Positions 51,187 through 59,201 of a DNA stretch of 64,000 bases are shown here, one piece after another (positions within the stretch are counted from its first letter, which is position 1; each line of letters opens with the position of its first letter). The stretch spans positions 1-64,000 of the forward strand of contig JAAYJQ010000012.1 in NCBI GenBank assembly GCA_012522855.1, given 5' to 3'. The notes beneath the pieces are model-generated. The model searched no databases and was not told where the DNA came from. It worked only from the letters and a program-made list of their open reading frames with translations. The position numbers were made by a program, and so were the translations under genes. The stretch comes from Bacteroidales bacterium (GTDB taxonomy: Bacteria > Bacteroidota > Bacteroidia > Bacteroidales > UBA932).

Positions 51187-52719
51187 ATGAAAAACATTCT
51201 TCACATTGCAATCGCATCGATGGTGGCATTGGCCATGGTTGCATTCCCTGCCGACTCTTATTCGCAGGCCAGACGTTCATCCACCGGTCGCGGTGCGGCG
51301 ACCACACAGAATACCGGTTCTTCGAACGGAGGCGACTCCTCTGTTTCACAGAGTTCTTCCTCCCGTAGTTCCGGTTCAGTTTCCCAAAGCAGCTCTTCAT
51401 CCCGGAGGTCGGTTTCCCGCAGCAGCGGCACTTCGTCCCGGACGGATTCTCCGACCGTGCGGAGCAGTTCGCAGAACAACACCCGGCGCGGTTCGACCGT
51501 GTCCGGAAGCACGGGTTCGGCTTCGCGCAGTTCCGGCTCAGTTTCTCAAAGCAGTTCTTCATCCCGGAACGACGCGTCGGTTTCCCGCAGCAGCGGCACT
51601 TCGTCCCGGACGGATTCTCCGACCGTACGGAGCAGTTCGCAGGACAATACCCGGCGCGGTTCGACCGTGTCCGGAAGCACGGGTTCGGCTTCGCGCAGTT
51701 CCGGCTCAGTTTCCCGCAGCAGCGATGCTTCGTCCCGGAGTTCTTCCACCCGGATCGCGCGTCCGGTCGATCAGAGCACCCGGTCTTCTTCCGTAAGGAG
51801 TTCCTCTTCCAGAAGTTCCGCTTCTCGTAGCGGTGACATCCGTGAGTCTTCGCAGGGCGTGGGCAATGCCACCCGTAGCGGCCTTACGGCAGCGGATGCC
51901 GTCGGAAGAAGCGGAGTGGCCCGGGAAACGCGCAGCGACTTCATGCGGATCGGTGAAGACCGGAACGTGCACAGAATCCCGCCCAGGGAGCGCGACTTCC
52001 TCTCCTATAATCGCCCGAGCCATTTCTGGAGATACGAGCCTCACTACTATGGCTACCGGGTTCGCCGCCTGCCTGCCAGATTTAGAAGGGTGAGCTACTG
52101 GGGCATCGAATATTGTTACTATAATGGAATCTATTACCGTCCGTACGGAGACTGGTACATCGTTTGTCGTCCTCCTTTCGGAATTACCTTCGCGCTCAAC
52201 TTGATCGATGTCCCGTTTACTTCCGTGCACTTCGCCTACTATGGCAATGTCTACAGAACCTATCGGGCCATCAACGCCAACAATCGGCTGATTGACGAGC
52301 AGAACCGGATCATTGCACGAAACAATGCTACCCTCGCTGCCCAGAACAAAGCCATTGCATTGAACTCCACCCGCGCGAATGCCGCATATTCCTTGGCCGA
52401 TCGCCTCGGACTCGTTCAGAGTTACGCCTATGCCGACCAGCCCTACTACTACCAGGATGGTGTCTTCTACATCGTCAATCGCAACAATGAATACGAAGTC
52501 ATTGTTCCTCCTGCGGGAGCCCTCGTAAGCGAACTTCCGGATGACTATGACACCATCGTCTTGGACGGACAGGATTTTTACAAGGTTGATGACACCGTTT
52601 ACAGGCTGACGCTTGTGGATGGAATCCCTTTCCTCGAAGTTCTCGGGCAGATGTACGGCAGTCTGGCGCAGCGGTATGATTACTATGCGAATGGACAAAC
52701 CTATTACAATCTCTATTGA
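51187..52719 (+). CDS. DUF6515-type secreted protein with Ser/Arg-rich repeats
   Basis: The 510-residue protein has a signal peptide (cut near DSYSQ). Residues about 30-245 are low complexity and rich in Ser, Arg, Gly and Thr, with a tandem repeat of about 54-56 residues (SGTSSRTDSPTVRSSSQ in both copies). Residues about 265-510 are Tyr-rich, with YRPYGDWYIVCRPPFGITFA and QDGVFYIVNRNNEYEVIVPP, as in DUF6515 proteins. Function is unknown. It lies between namZ and the AmgK-like gene, so a wall- or envelope-related role is possible. Confidence 0.75.
   Translation: MKNILHIAIASMVALAMVAFPADSYSQARRSSTGRGAATTQNTGSSNGGDSSVSQSSSSRSSGSVSQSSSSSRRSVSRSSGTSSRTDSPTVRSSSQNNTRRGSTVSGSTGSASRSSGSVSQSSSSSRNDASVSRSSGTSSRTDSPTVRSSSQDNTRRGSTVSGSTGSASRSSGSVSRSSDASSRSSSTRIARPVDQSTRSSSVRSSSSRSSASRSGDIRESSQGVGNATRSGLTAADAVGRSGVARETRSDFMRIGEDRNVHRIPPRERDFLSYNRPSHFWRYEPHYYGYRVRRLPARFRRVSYWGIEYCYYNGIYYRPYGDWYIVCRPPFGITFALNLIDVPFTSVHFAYYGNVYRTYRAINANNRLIDEQNRIIARNNATLAAQNKAIALNSTRANAAYSLADRLGLVQSYAYADQPYYYQDGVFYIVNRNNEYEVIVPPAGALVSELPDDYDTIVLDGQDFYKVDDTVYRLTLVDGIPFLEVLGQMYGSLAQRYDYYANGQTYYNLY
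51367..51745 (+). repeat. Tandem DNA repeat in the DUF6515 gene
   Basis: Copy 1 (51367-51528, 162 bp) and copy 2 (51529-51696, 168 bp, two extra codons) are near-identical, both containing AGCAGCGGCACTTCGTCCCG. A truncated third copy follows from 51697. All steps are multiples of three, so the frame is preserved. Such repeats can change number by slippage or recombination. Confidence 0.88.
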
Positions 52720-52724
52720 TACGG

Positions 52725-54140
52725 ATGGACAAGCTTCAAAAATTATTTGAAAGTTACACCGGCCAGAAAGTCACGCAAACCGAGGAGTTGAACACCTCAG
52801 GCAGCAACAGGAGATATTTCCGCCTCATCGGTGGAAATATCTCCATTATTGGGGTTGTCGGCACGAACTACGACGAGAACCGGGCTTTTATCTTGCTCAG
52901 CAAGCATTTTCTTGAAAAAGGGATCAAGGTGCCGAGGGTTCTGGCGGTGAGTGACGACAGTCTGCGCTACATCCAGGAAGACCTTGGCGACGACCAGCTT
53001 TATCAGGTGATCGCGCATGGGCGGGAAAGCGGGGAGTACAGTTCCTACGAAAGCCGGCTGCTGTGCAGGACGATGGAAATGCTCCCGAAAATTCAGTTCA
53101 AAGGGGCGGAAAACTTGGACTGGTCCATCTGTTTCCCCGAATCCGACTTCAACGAGCGGATGATCCTCTTCGATCTGAATTATTTTAAATACTGCTTCCT
53201 CAAGGCGACGGGACTCGATTTCAACGAGGTCAAGCTGCAGGATGACTTCGAGCGTCTCAAGACCGATCTGATGCAGGACATGGGGGATACGTTCATGTAC
53301 CGGGACTTCCAAGCCCGAAACATTATGATCGTGGATGGAGAGCCTTATTTCATCGACTTTCAAGGGGGAAGACGCGGACCCATCTATTACGATGTCGCTT
53401 CCTTCGTTTGGCAGGCGCGGTCCCGTTATCCCGAGAATCTTCGCAAACAGATGATTCAGACGTACTTGACCGCGCTCAGGGAATACGTCCAAGTGGATGA
53501 GCAGCATTTTAAAGAACGCTTGCGGCTTTTCATCCTCTTCCGCACCCTTCAGGTACTCGGCGCGTACGGTTTCAGAGGGTATTTCGAGAAGAAACCCCAT
53601 TTCCTTGCAAGCGTGCCCTATGCGCTGAACAATCTCCGACGCCTCCTTCAGCGGCCCTTCCCGAGGTATCCGTACTTGACTGCTCTGCTTGCGAAACTGA
53701 CCACGATGGCGCAGTTCAACGACATCGCAGAGGACAAACGCCTGGAGGTGAAGATCTTCAGCTTTGCCTATAAGAAGGGCATTCCGGCCGATACCACCGG
53801 CAACGGAGGCGGCTATGTGTTCGATTGCCGGGCGATCAACAATCCCGGCAAATACGAACATTTCCGCCAATTCACCGGACTGGATCCGGAAGTGGTCAAG
53901 TTCCTCGAGGATGATGGCGGTGTATTCCGGTTTTTGGATAATGCGTACAAACTGGTCGATCCGCACGTAAAGCGATACATAGAGAGAAAGTTCACCCATC
54001 TGCAGGTCTGTTTCGGCTGTACCGGCGGACAGCATCGCAGCGTCTACTGCACCGAGCGGCTGGCCGAGCACCTGGCAGACAATTTCGATATCAAGATCAC
54101 GATTTCGCATCGAGAATTGGACATCGAAAAAATTTACTAG
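52725..54140 (+). CDS. AmgK-like sugar kinase fused to RapZ C-terminal domain
   Basis: The 471-residue protein has two parts. Residues about 1-320 are an aminoglycoside phosphotransferase-like kinase of the AmgK type, which phosphorylates MurNAc/GlcNAc at C1. LNTSGSNRRYFRL is the nucleotide loop. The catalytic loop YRDFQARN is at 192-199, with Tyr for the usual His. The metal motif IDFQGGRRGP follows at 210-219. Residues about 342-471 match the RapZ C-terminal domain (VKIFSFAYKKGIP; GCTGGQHRSV at 431-440), which in E. coli RapZ senses glucosamine 6-phosphate. No RapZ ATPase domain is present. A MurU-like gene follows 28 bases downstream. Confidence 0.85.
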   Translation: MDKLQKLFESYTGQKVTQTEELNTSGSNRRYFRLIGGNISIIGVVGTNYDENRAFILLSKHFLEKGIKVPRVLAVSDDSLRYIQEDLGDDQLYQVIAHGRESGEYSSYESRLLCRTMEMLPKIQFKGAENLDWSICFPESDFNERMILFDLNYFKYCFLKATGLDFNEVKLQDDFERLKTDLMQDMGDTFMYRDFQARNIMIVDGEPYFIDFQGGRRGPIYYDVASFVWQARSRYPENLRKQMIQTYLTALREYVQVDEQHFKERLRLFILFRTLQVLGAYGFRGYFEKKPHFLASVPYALNNLRRLLQRPFPRYPYLTALLAKLTTMAQFNDIAEDKRLEVKIFSFAYKKGIPADTTGNGGGYVFDCRAINNPGKYEHFRQFTGLDPEVVKFLEDDGGVFRFLDNAYKLVDPHVKRYIERKFTHLQVCFGCTGGQHRSVYCTERLAEHLADNFDIKITISHRELDIEKIY

Positions 54141-54168
54141 GAACCCTGAGAACCGAACATAGACGGAG

Positions 54169-54927
54169 ATGAAGGCGATGATCTTTGCAGCGGGGCTCGG
54201 AACCCGCCTGAAGCCCTTGACTGATACGATTCCGAAGGCGTTGGTTCCTGTCGGGGGAAAACCGCTGATCCACCACCTGGCGCTGAAACTGAAGGATGCC
54301 GGAATCCGGGAACTGGTCATCAATGTCCATCATTTTCCGGATTCGATTATTCAGTATATACGCGATCAGGATGATTTCGGTATGACGGTTCATTTCTCCG
54401 ACGAGCGCGATCTGCTTCGGGAAACGGGTGGAGGAATCCGGTTCGCTCGGACGCTGTTGATCTCCGGGGACCCTTCTCAGTATTTCCTGGTCCACAATGT
54501 GGACATCCTGTCGAATCTGGACGTGCCCTGGCTCCTGTCCCGGAAGCCCTCCGACGCCCTGGCGGTCCTCGTGGTCAGCGAACGGAAGACCCGGCGCTAT
54601 TACCTCTTCGATGACGCGATGCGTCTGGTCGGCTGGACGAATCTGGCAACCGGAGAGGTTCGGAGCCCGTATCCCGGTCTGGATCCGGACACGTGCAGAA
54701 AGTTCGCCTTCGCGGGGATTCATCTCGTATCAGAAGGGATATTCCGTATTTTTGAGGATGATAACTGGGACGGCCGGTTTTCGATAACGGATTTCTACCT
54801 TGCGGAGTGCGCCAAGCATCCAATCTACGGAATCGTCCCTCCGGGTCTGCAGCTTCTGGATGTCGGAAAGCTCGAATCTCTCCCGGAGGCAGAAAAATTT
54901 TTGAAAAAACATACATTTAATTTTTAG
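54169..54927 (+). CDS. murU: MurU-like sugar-1-phosphate nucleotidyltransferase
   Basis: The 252-residue protein has the nucleotidyltransferase signature AAGLGTRLKPLTDTIPKALV at residues 7-26. It continues with ELVINVHHFPDSIIQYI, DERDLLRETGGGIRFA and FLVHNVDILSNLD. This is the fold of MurU and related HddC/GlmU enzymes. The neighbouring AmgK-like kinase makes MurU (MurNAc-1-phosphate to UDP-MurNAc) the best guess. Alone it could equally use another sugar-1-phosphate. mscL follows four bases downstream. Confidence 0.8.
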   Translation: MKAMIFAAGLGTRLKPLTDTIPKALVPVGGKPLIHHLALKLKDAGIRELVINVHHFPDSIIQYIRDQDDFGMTVHFSDERDLLRETGGGIRFARTLLISGDPSQYFLVHNVDILSNLDVPWLLSRKPSDALAVLVVSERKTRRYYLFDDAMRLVGWTNLATGEVRSPYPGLDPDTCRKFAFAGIHLVSEGIFRIFEDDNWDGRFSITDFYLAECAKHPIYGIVPPGLQLLDVGKLESLPEAEKFLKKHTFNF

Positions 54928-54931
54928 TATT

Positions 54932-55366
54932 ATGGCGAAATCCTCTTTCTGGGCCGATTTCAAGGCCTTTGCAATGAAAGGAAACGTGATTGACATGGCG
55001 ATCGGTATCGTCATCGGTGCCGCCTTCGGCAAGATCATCACTTCCCTCGTCAACGATTTGATCATGCCCGCTCTCGGCGGACTGCTCGGTGCCTTCAATT
55101 TCACGGACCTCAAGGTCGTGCTGTGTCAGGCCGTCATGAACGGCGAAGAAGTCGTTAAACCGGCCGTTTCGCTGAACTACGGCAATTTCATCCAGGAGGT
55201 CGTCAACTTCCTGATCATCGCGCTGAGCATCTTCCTGGTGATCCGTGCCTTTATGAAGCTCCGCAAGAAGAAAGAAGAGGAACCTGCGGCTGCCGCTCCT
55301 GCGCCCAGGCCCGACGATGTCGTTTTGCTCGAAGAGATCAGAGATCTCCTCAAGACGGAAAAGTAG
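54932..55366 (+). CDS. mscL: Large-conductance mechanosensitive channel
   Basis: MscL is the pentameric emergency valve opened by membrane tension. The 144-residue protein begins FWADFKAFAMKGNVIDMAIG, the MscL N-terminal helix, followed by TM1 and, near residues 91-112, TM2 (EVVNFLIIALSIFLVIRAFM). The C-terminal cytoplasmic part is Lys/Glu-rich. It closes the operon with murU and meets the convergent AraC gene one base away. Confidence 0.95.
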   Translation: MAKSSFWADFKAFAMKGNVIDMAIGIVIGAAFGKIITSLVNDLIMPALGGLLGAFNFTDLKVVLCQAVMNGEEVVKPAVSLNYGNFIQEVVNFLIIALSIFLVIRAFMKLRKKKEEEPAAAAPAPRPDDVVLLEEIRDLLKTEK

Positions 55367-55367
55367 T

Positions 55368-56282
55368 TCACAGGAACGACGTCGCCCTGTACGTCTTCGG
55401 CGTGCAGCCGACTGCTTTTTTGAAGTATTTACCGAAGAACGCGGCATTCGGGAAATGGAGGAGGTCGCTGACTTCTTGAACGGTATAGTTCCCGGTTCTC
55501 AGCAATGTCTTCGCCTCACGGATCACGTATTCCTTGATCCAATCTTTTGCATACTTACCGGACTTCTTGTACACGACTTGGGCGAAATGCTTCGGAGAGA
55601 GACACAGGACGTTGGCGTAATAGGAAACGCTTCGCTCTTTCTTGAACCGTAGATTGAGTTCCGTCAGGAAGCGGTACATCAGATCGTGGTGGCCCCACCG
55701 GCTTCTGCCGGACACCTCGTTTTCGGATTCGTGGAGGGCTCTGACCGCGATGCAGTTCAAGAGATGGAGTGCTCCGTACAAGGCTTCTTCCTTCAACACC
55801 TCAGTGGGATTCAAGATGATCTTTCGGATGTAGCTGAGGAGGGAGAGTTCAGCTGTAATCCGCATCTCATCCAGCCGAATGGCGGCGGGTTCCCGGAGGC
55901 GCTCTCGGACCAGCTGCTTCCCGGCTTCGTTCCCTTCGTTCGAAAAGCAGTTGGGAGCGGCGGCGATGAAAGCAGACTTGAACGAGTCGTCGGCTTCAAA
56001 ACCCTCTACGATGCAGTTTGGAGGGATGGATAGCAGTATGTTGCTGCGGAGCGCGAAGTCCCTTCCGTCGATTCGGACAACCGCTCCCCCGCTCTTGCAG
56101 ATGAGGAAGGTGGTGAAAAGGAAGGTGCATGGGAAGAAAGTGTCCGGAATCATGTCGCGGATGAAATCCGGGTTGCCCATGAAGTCCAGATTGTCATTGA
56201 GGACGAGCTGATTCCGGTAGTTCAGATAATTCCCGTTTTCCTGCAGCGAGTCGATTTTTATCGGTTTGATTACCAATTTCAT
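55368..56282 (-). CDS. AraC-family transcriptional regulator
   Basis: The 304-residue protein has a divergent N-terminal sensing domain (cupin-like, with GGAVVRIDGRDFALRSNILL) and a C-terminal AraC DNA-binding domain (about 205-304). Its helix-turn-helix regions are VSYYANVLCLSPKHFAQVVY and the second, TVQEVSDLLHFPNAAFFGKY, followed by VGCTPKTYR. The start overlaps the stop of the NhaC gene upstream by four bases (ATGA), so the two are coupled and the regulator probably serves the antiporter or its stress. Confidence 0.9.
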   Translation of the reverse strand: MKLVIKPIKIDSLQENGNYLNYRNQLVLNDNLDFMGNPDFIRDMIPDTFFPCTFLFTTFLICKSGGAVVRIDGRDFALRSNILLSIPPNCIVEGFEADDSFKSAFIAAAPNCFSNEGNEAGKQLVRERLREPAAIRLDEMRITAELSLLSYIRKIILNPTEVLKEEALYGALHLLNCIAVRALHESENEVSGRSRWGHHDLMYRFLTELNLRFKKERSVSYYANVLCLSPKHFAQVVYKKSGKYAKDWIKEYVIREAKTLLRTGNYTVQEVSDLLHFPNAAFFGKYFKKAVGCTPKTYRATSFL

Positions 56283-57766
56283 GAAGAAGGGAGTTGAGTG
56301 GGTGTCTGTCCGGGTGAAGGATCCGGCTTGCGGGGTGGAATGATCTTGAAGCCGATCATTGCGATGAAGATGCTCATCAGCGGACTGATGAGATTGAAGA
56401 AACAGAAGGGGAAGTAGGTCAGCGTTGGAACGTTCAGGATTGTGGCTTGCGTCATACCGCAGCTGCTCCAGGGAAAGAGCGGGGAAGTAACGGTGGACGA
56501 GTCTTCAATGGAGCGACTCAGCAGTCTGGCCTCGTAGCCTTCTTTTTCGTAGATGCTTCCGAACAGGTTAGAAGTCAGGATGATGGATAGATACTGGTCG
56601 GACACGATTCCGTTCAGGAGTGTGCCCGAGACGACTGTGGACGTGACGAGCCCCGTCCTTCTCCGTGTGAACGGCAACAACAGATAGGTCAGGTGGCGCA
56701 GCATGCCGCTCGCCTTCATGCTGCCGCCGAAGCACATGGCGCAGATGATGAGGTAGACGGTGTTCAGCATGCCCAGCATGCCTCGGCTCGAGACCAGCTC
56801 GTCCACCTTGGGATTTCCGGTTTCGATTCCGACGGAATCGTAAATTGTCCGGACGATGCCGGTGAAAAGAATCTTCGCGCGGGAAACCTCCCCGGACAGT
56901 CCGGATCCGATTTCTTCGAGGATTCCCGGTTGGAAGAGAAGGGCCGCGACGGCTGCCAGCAGGACCGAAAGCGCGAGAACGATCAAGGCGGGCATTTTCC
57001 GGGCGATCATCATCACGGTCAGCACCGGTACCGCGAGCAACCAAGGTGACAGGTTGAATTTCGATGCCAGCGCATCCGTATATTCAGAAATCGTGGCCGG
57101 TTCCGCGCAGCTATGCGAAAACCCGAGAATCAAGAAGATGACAAGGGTGATCACGATGGAAGGAACGGTCGTGTAGAGCATGTAGTGGATGTGCCGAAAA
57201 ATCGGAACCTTGTTGACGGAGGATGCCATTACGGTCGTGTCTGACAGCGGGGAGATCTTGTCCCCGAAATAGGCTCCGGAAATGATCGCCCCTGCGATGA
57301 GACCGTCGCTGAAACCTTGCGCCTTGCCGATGCCCAGCAGGGCGACCCCCATGGTTGCGATCGTGGTCCACGAACTGCCGGTCATCAGCGATACGATGCA
57401 GCAGATCAGGCAGGCAGTGAACAGGAAGATTTCCGGACGGACGATCTTCACCCCGTAGTAGATGAAGGTCGGTACGATGCCGCTCATGGTCCAGGTGCCG
57501 GAGATGGCTCCGATCAAGAACAGGATCACGATGGCGGTCGTCACATCTCCGATGTTGCTCTGGATGGCTTCCTCGAATCTTCGCCACGGGGTCTTGAAGA
57601 GCCACATGGACAGCCAGATGCAGATCCCCGCCGAGAACAGCAGGGACACCTGGCTCGCGCCGAGGATGGCGTCGCTTCCGAATATGCTGATGTTCAAGGC
57701 AAGCAGCGTCACCAGCACGGCAACCGGAATCAGGGAAATCAAGGTTTTGAAAAGGGGTCGTTTCAT
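56279..57766 (-). CDS. NhaC-family Na+/H+ antiporter
   Basis: The 495-residue inner-membrane protein (start at 57766, MKRPLFKTLISLIP) has about 12 helices and the NhaC-type motifs VSLMTGSSWTTIATMGVALL, GAIISGAYFGDKISPLSDTT and TVVSGTLLNGIVSDQYLSII. Family members exchange Na+ for H+ or export organic ions (malate:lactate exchange by MleN is related). The frame is open 11 codons further upstream, but the ATG at 57766 is a better start. The AraC gene is translationally coupled. Confidence 0.88.
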   Translation of the reverse strand: MKRPLFKTLISLIPVAVLVTLLALNISIFGSDAILGASQVSLLFSAGICIWLSMWLFKTPWRRFEEAIQSNIGDVTTAIVILFLIGAISGTWTMSGIVPTFIYYGVKIVRPEIFLFTACLICCIVSLMTGSSWTTIATMGVALLGIGKAQGFSDGLIAGAIISGAYFGDKISPLSDTTVMASSVNKVPIFRHIHYMLYTTVPSIVITLVIFLILGFSHSCAEPATISEYTDALASKFNLSPWLLAVPVLTVMMIARKMPALIVLALSVLLAAVAALLFQPGILEEIGSGLSGEVSRAKILFTGIVRTIYDSVGIETGNPKVDELVSSRGMLGMLNTVYLIICAMCFGGSMKASGMLRHLTYLLLPFTRRRTGLVTSTVVSGTLLNGIVSDQYLSIILTSNLFGSIYEKEGYEARLLSRSIEDSSTVTSPLFPWSSCGMTQATILNVPTLTYFPFCFFNLISPLMSIFIAMIGFKIIPPRKPDPSPGQTPTQLPSS

Positions 57767-57806
57767 ATACGAATGCGAAAATAGGAATTTTTTAGTCAAA
57801 TTGTGG

Positions 57807-57814
57807 TAGATTTG
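57807..57814 (+). promoter_or_regulatory. -7 element for the NigD-sigma-antisigma operon
   Basis: TAGATTTG matches TAnnTTTG, 55 bases upstream of the ATG at 57870. A near-match for the divergent NhaC gene lies close by on the other strand. Confidence 0.4.
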
Positions 57815-57869
57815 TGCAAGATTCCGATTGATCGGGATTTAGTGCAGTAGATGATGATAAATATTGACT

Positions 57870-58625
57870 ATGATTGACCCGATGAACAGAGCGAATAATT
57901 TCAAGTTTGTTTTCTTGGCGCTCGCTGCTGCGGTGATTGCTTTAGCGGCCGCCTGTTCCAAACAATTAGATTATAGTGAACTGGCTTCCAAGAATGGTAT
58001 AACCCTGGATGGAAGCGGCGCCTTCAAACCGGATGCCCTTGTGACCATCAAACCCCTTCCTGCCGGAGAAAGTTATTTCCAGTTGGATGATTCCACGACC
58101 TTGGAACCGGTCGGCTGGAAAAATCCCTATCGGAAAGAGATCCGCGCGCTGATCAATTTCAACTTGCTCAACAAGAAGAGTGAGAAATATTCCCATTGCA
58201 TCCAGGTGACCCGGGTGGATACGATCCGGACGAAGGATGCTGTCTGCATGCGCTTGGACAAAAGCGTGTCGACCCGGGACATTGAGCCGGTACATCTCAT
58301 AACGGACTGGTTGACAGTCTGCGAGGATGGGTACGTGACCATTCATTTCAGCGCGAAATGGGGGGATGTGAGTTCAAAAGCACGTCCGCACCTGGTGAAC
58401 CTGTTCATCAACCCGGACAATCCGCGTGAAATGGAATTCGTTCATTCCGTGAACGGTGACTACAACGGGACCGTTTGGAGGGACGGGCTGGTCGCCTTCA
58501 AGATTTCGGACTTGCTGACCGGAATCAAGGAGGACGAAGTGATATTGACCTTGAAGTGGCTGGCCTACGACAGTATGCCGAATAAGAAAGAGTTGAAACT
58601 GGTGTACAAGGTACGTCGCCAGTGA
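57870..58625 (+). CDS. NigD-like lipoprotein
   Basis: The 251-residue protein has a lipoprotein signal, with lipobox ALAAAC. An ATG at 57882 (MNRANNFKFVF) is an alternative start that looks cleaner. The body matches NigD-like proteins of Bacteroidota: KPLPAGESYFQLDDSTTLEP, IRALINFNLLNKKSEKYSH and DDGYVTIHF-like strands. Function of the family is unclear; some members are in bacteriocin-associated or polysaccharide loci. It is six bases before the sigma factor gene. Confidence 0.75.
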   Translation: MIDPMNRANNFKFVFLALAAAVIALAAACSKQLDYSELASKNGITLDGSGAFKPDALVTIKPLPAGESYFQLDDSTTLEPVGWKNPYRKEIRALINFNLLNKKSEKYSHCIQVTRVDTIRTKDAVCMRLDKSVSTRDIEPVHLITDWLTVCEDGYVTIHFSAKWGDVSSKARPHLVNLFINPDNPREMEFVHSVNGDYNGTVWRDGLVAFKISDLLTGIKEDEVILTLKWLAYDSMPNKKELKLVYKVRRQ

Positions 58626-58631
58626 CATTGG

Positions 58632-59201
58632 ATGACAACGTTGACTGAAGACATCGAAAGAAAGCTTGTTGTTCGAGCACAGAAAGGCGACCATCTAGCC
58701 ATGAAGCAGATCTACGACTGCTATTCACGGTATTTGACGGCCACCTGTTCCCGATATCTGCCCGTAGGGGAAGAGTTGCGGGATGTACTTCAGGAGAGTT
58801 TTGTGAAGATCTTTTCTTCGTTGGACAAATTTTCCTATCGCGGGGAAGGATCATTGAAGGCCTGGATGCGCCAGGTGACTGTCAACGAAGCTTTGAAATA
58901 CCTGCGGCGGAGGAAGAGACGGAATACCGTCCAGTACAGATGGGACTTGCCGGACCAGGAAGAAGAGGAAGAACCGGATGTCGGCACGGTTTCCCAGCAG
59001 GCCCTCCAGGAAATGATCAAAGCCTTGCCGGACGGCTACCGCACAGTGCTCAACCTCTACGCCTTCGAGGAAAAGAGCCACAAGGAGATCGCGGATCTGC
59101 TGGGAATCACGGAAAGCACTTCCGCCTCCCAACTCCACAGGGCGCGGGCCATGCTGGCGAAGAAGATTAAAGATTATCAAAAAAAAATGGAGACAGCATA
59201 A
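58632..59201 (+). CDS. ECF RNA polymerase sigma factor
   Basis: The 189-residue protein carries region 2 (LRDVLQESFVKIFSSLDKFS and GSLKAWMRQVTVNEALKYLR) and region 4 (ALPDGYRTVLNLYAFEEKSH with HKEIADLLGITESTSASQLH), the standard ECF layout. It overlaps the next gene by one base (TAATG). Its partner is probably the anti-sigma-like protein that follows. Regulon unknown; the operon also encodes a NigD-like lipoprotein. Confidence 0.93.
   Translation: MTTLTEDIERKLVVRAQKGDHLAMKQIYDCYSRYLTATCSRYLPVGEELRDVLQESFVKIFSSLDKFSYRGEGSLKAWMRQVTVNEALKYLRRRKRRNTVQYRWDLPDQEEEEEPDVGTVSQQALQEMIKALPDGYRTVLNLYAFEEKSHKEIADLLGITESTSASQLHRARAMLAKKIKDYQKKMETA

Noticed and set aside
52725..54140. An aminoglycoside resistance gene
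   Set aside because: The kinase fold is shared with resistance enzymes, but the RapZ domain, the MurU-like neighbour and the wall-recycling context indicate a sugar kinase.
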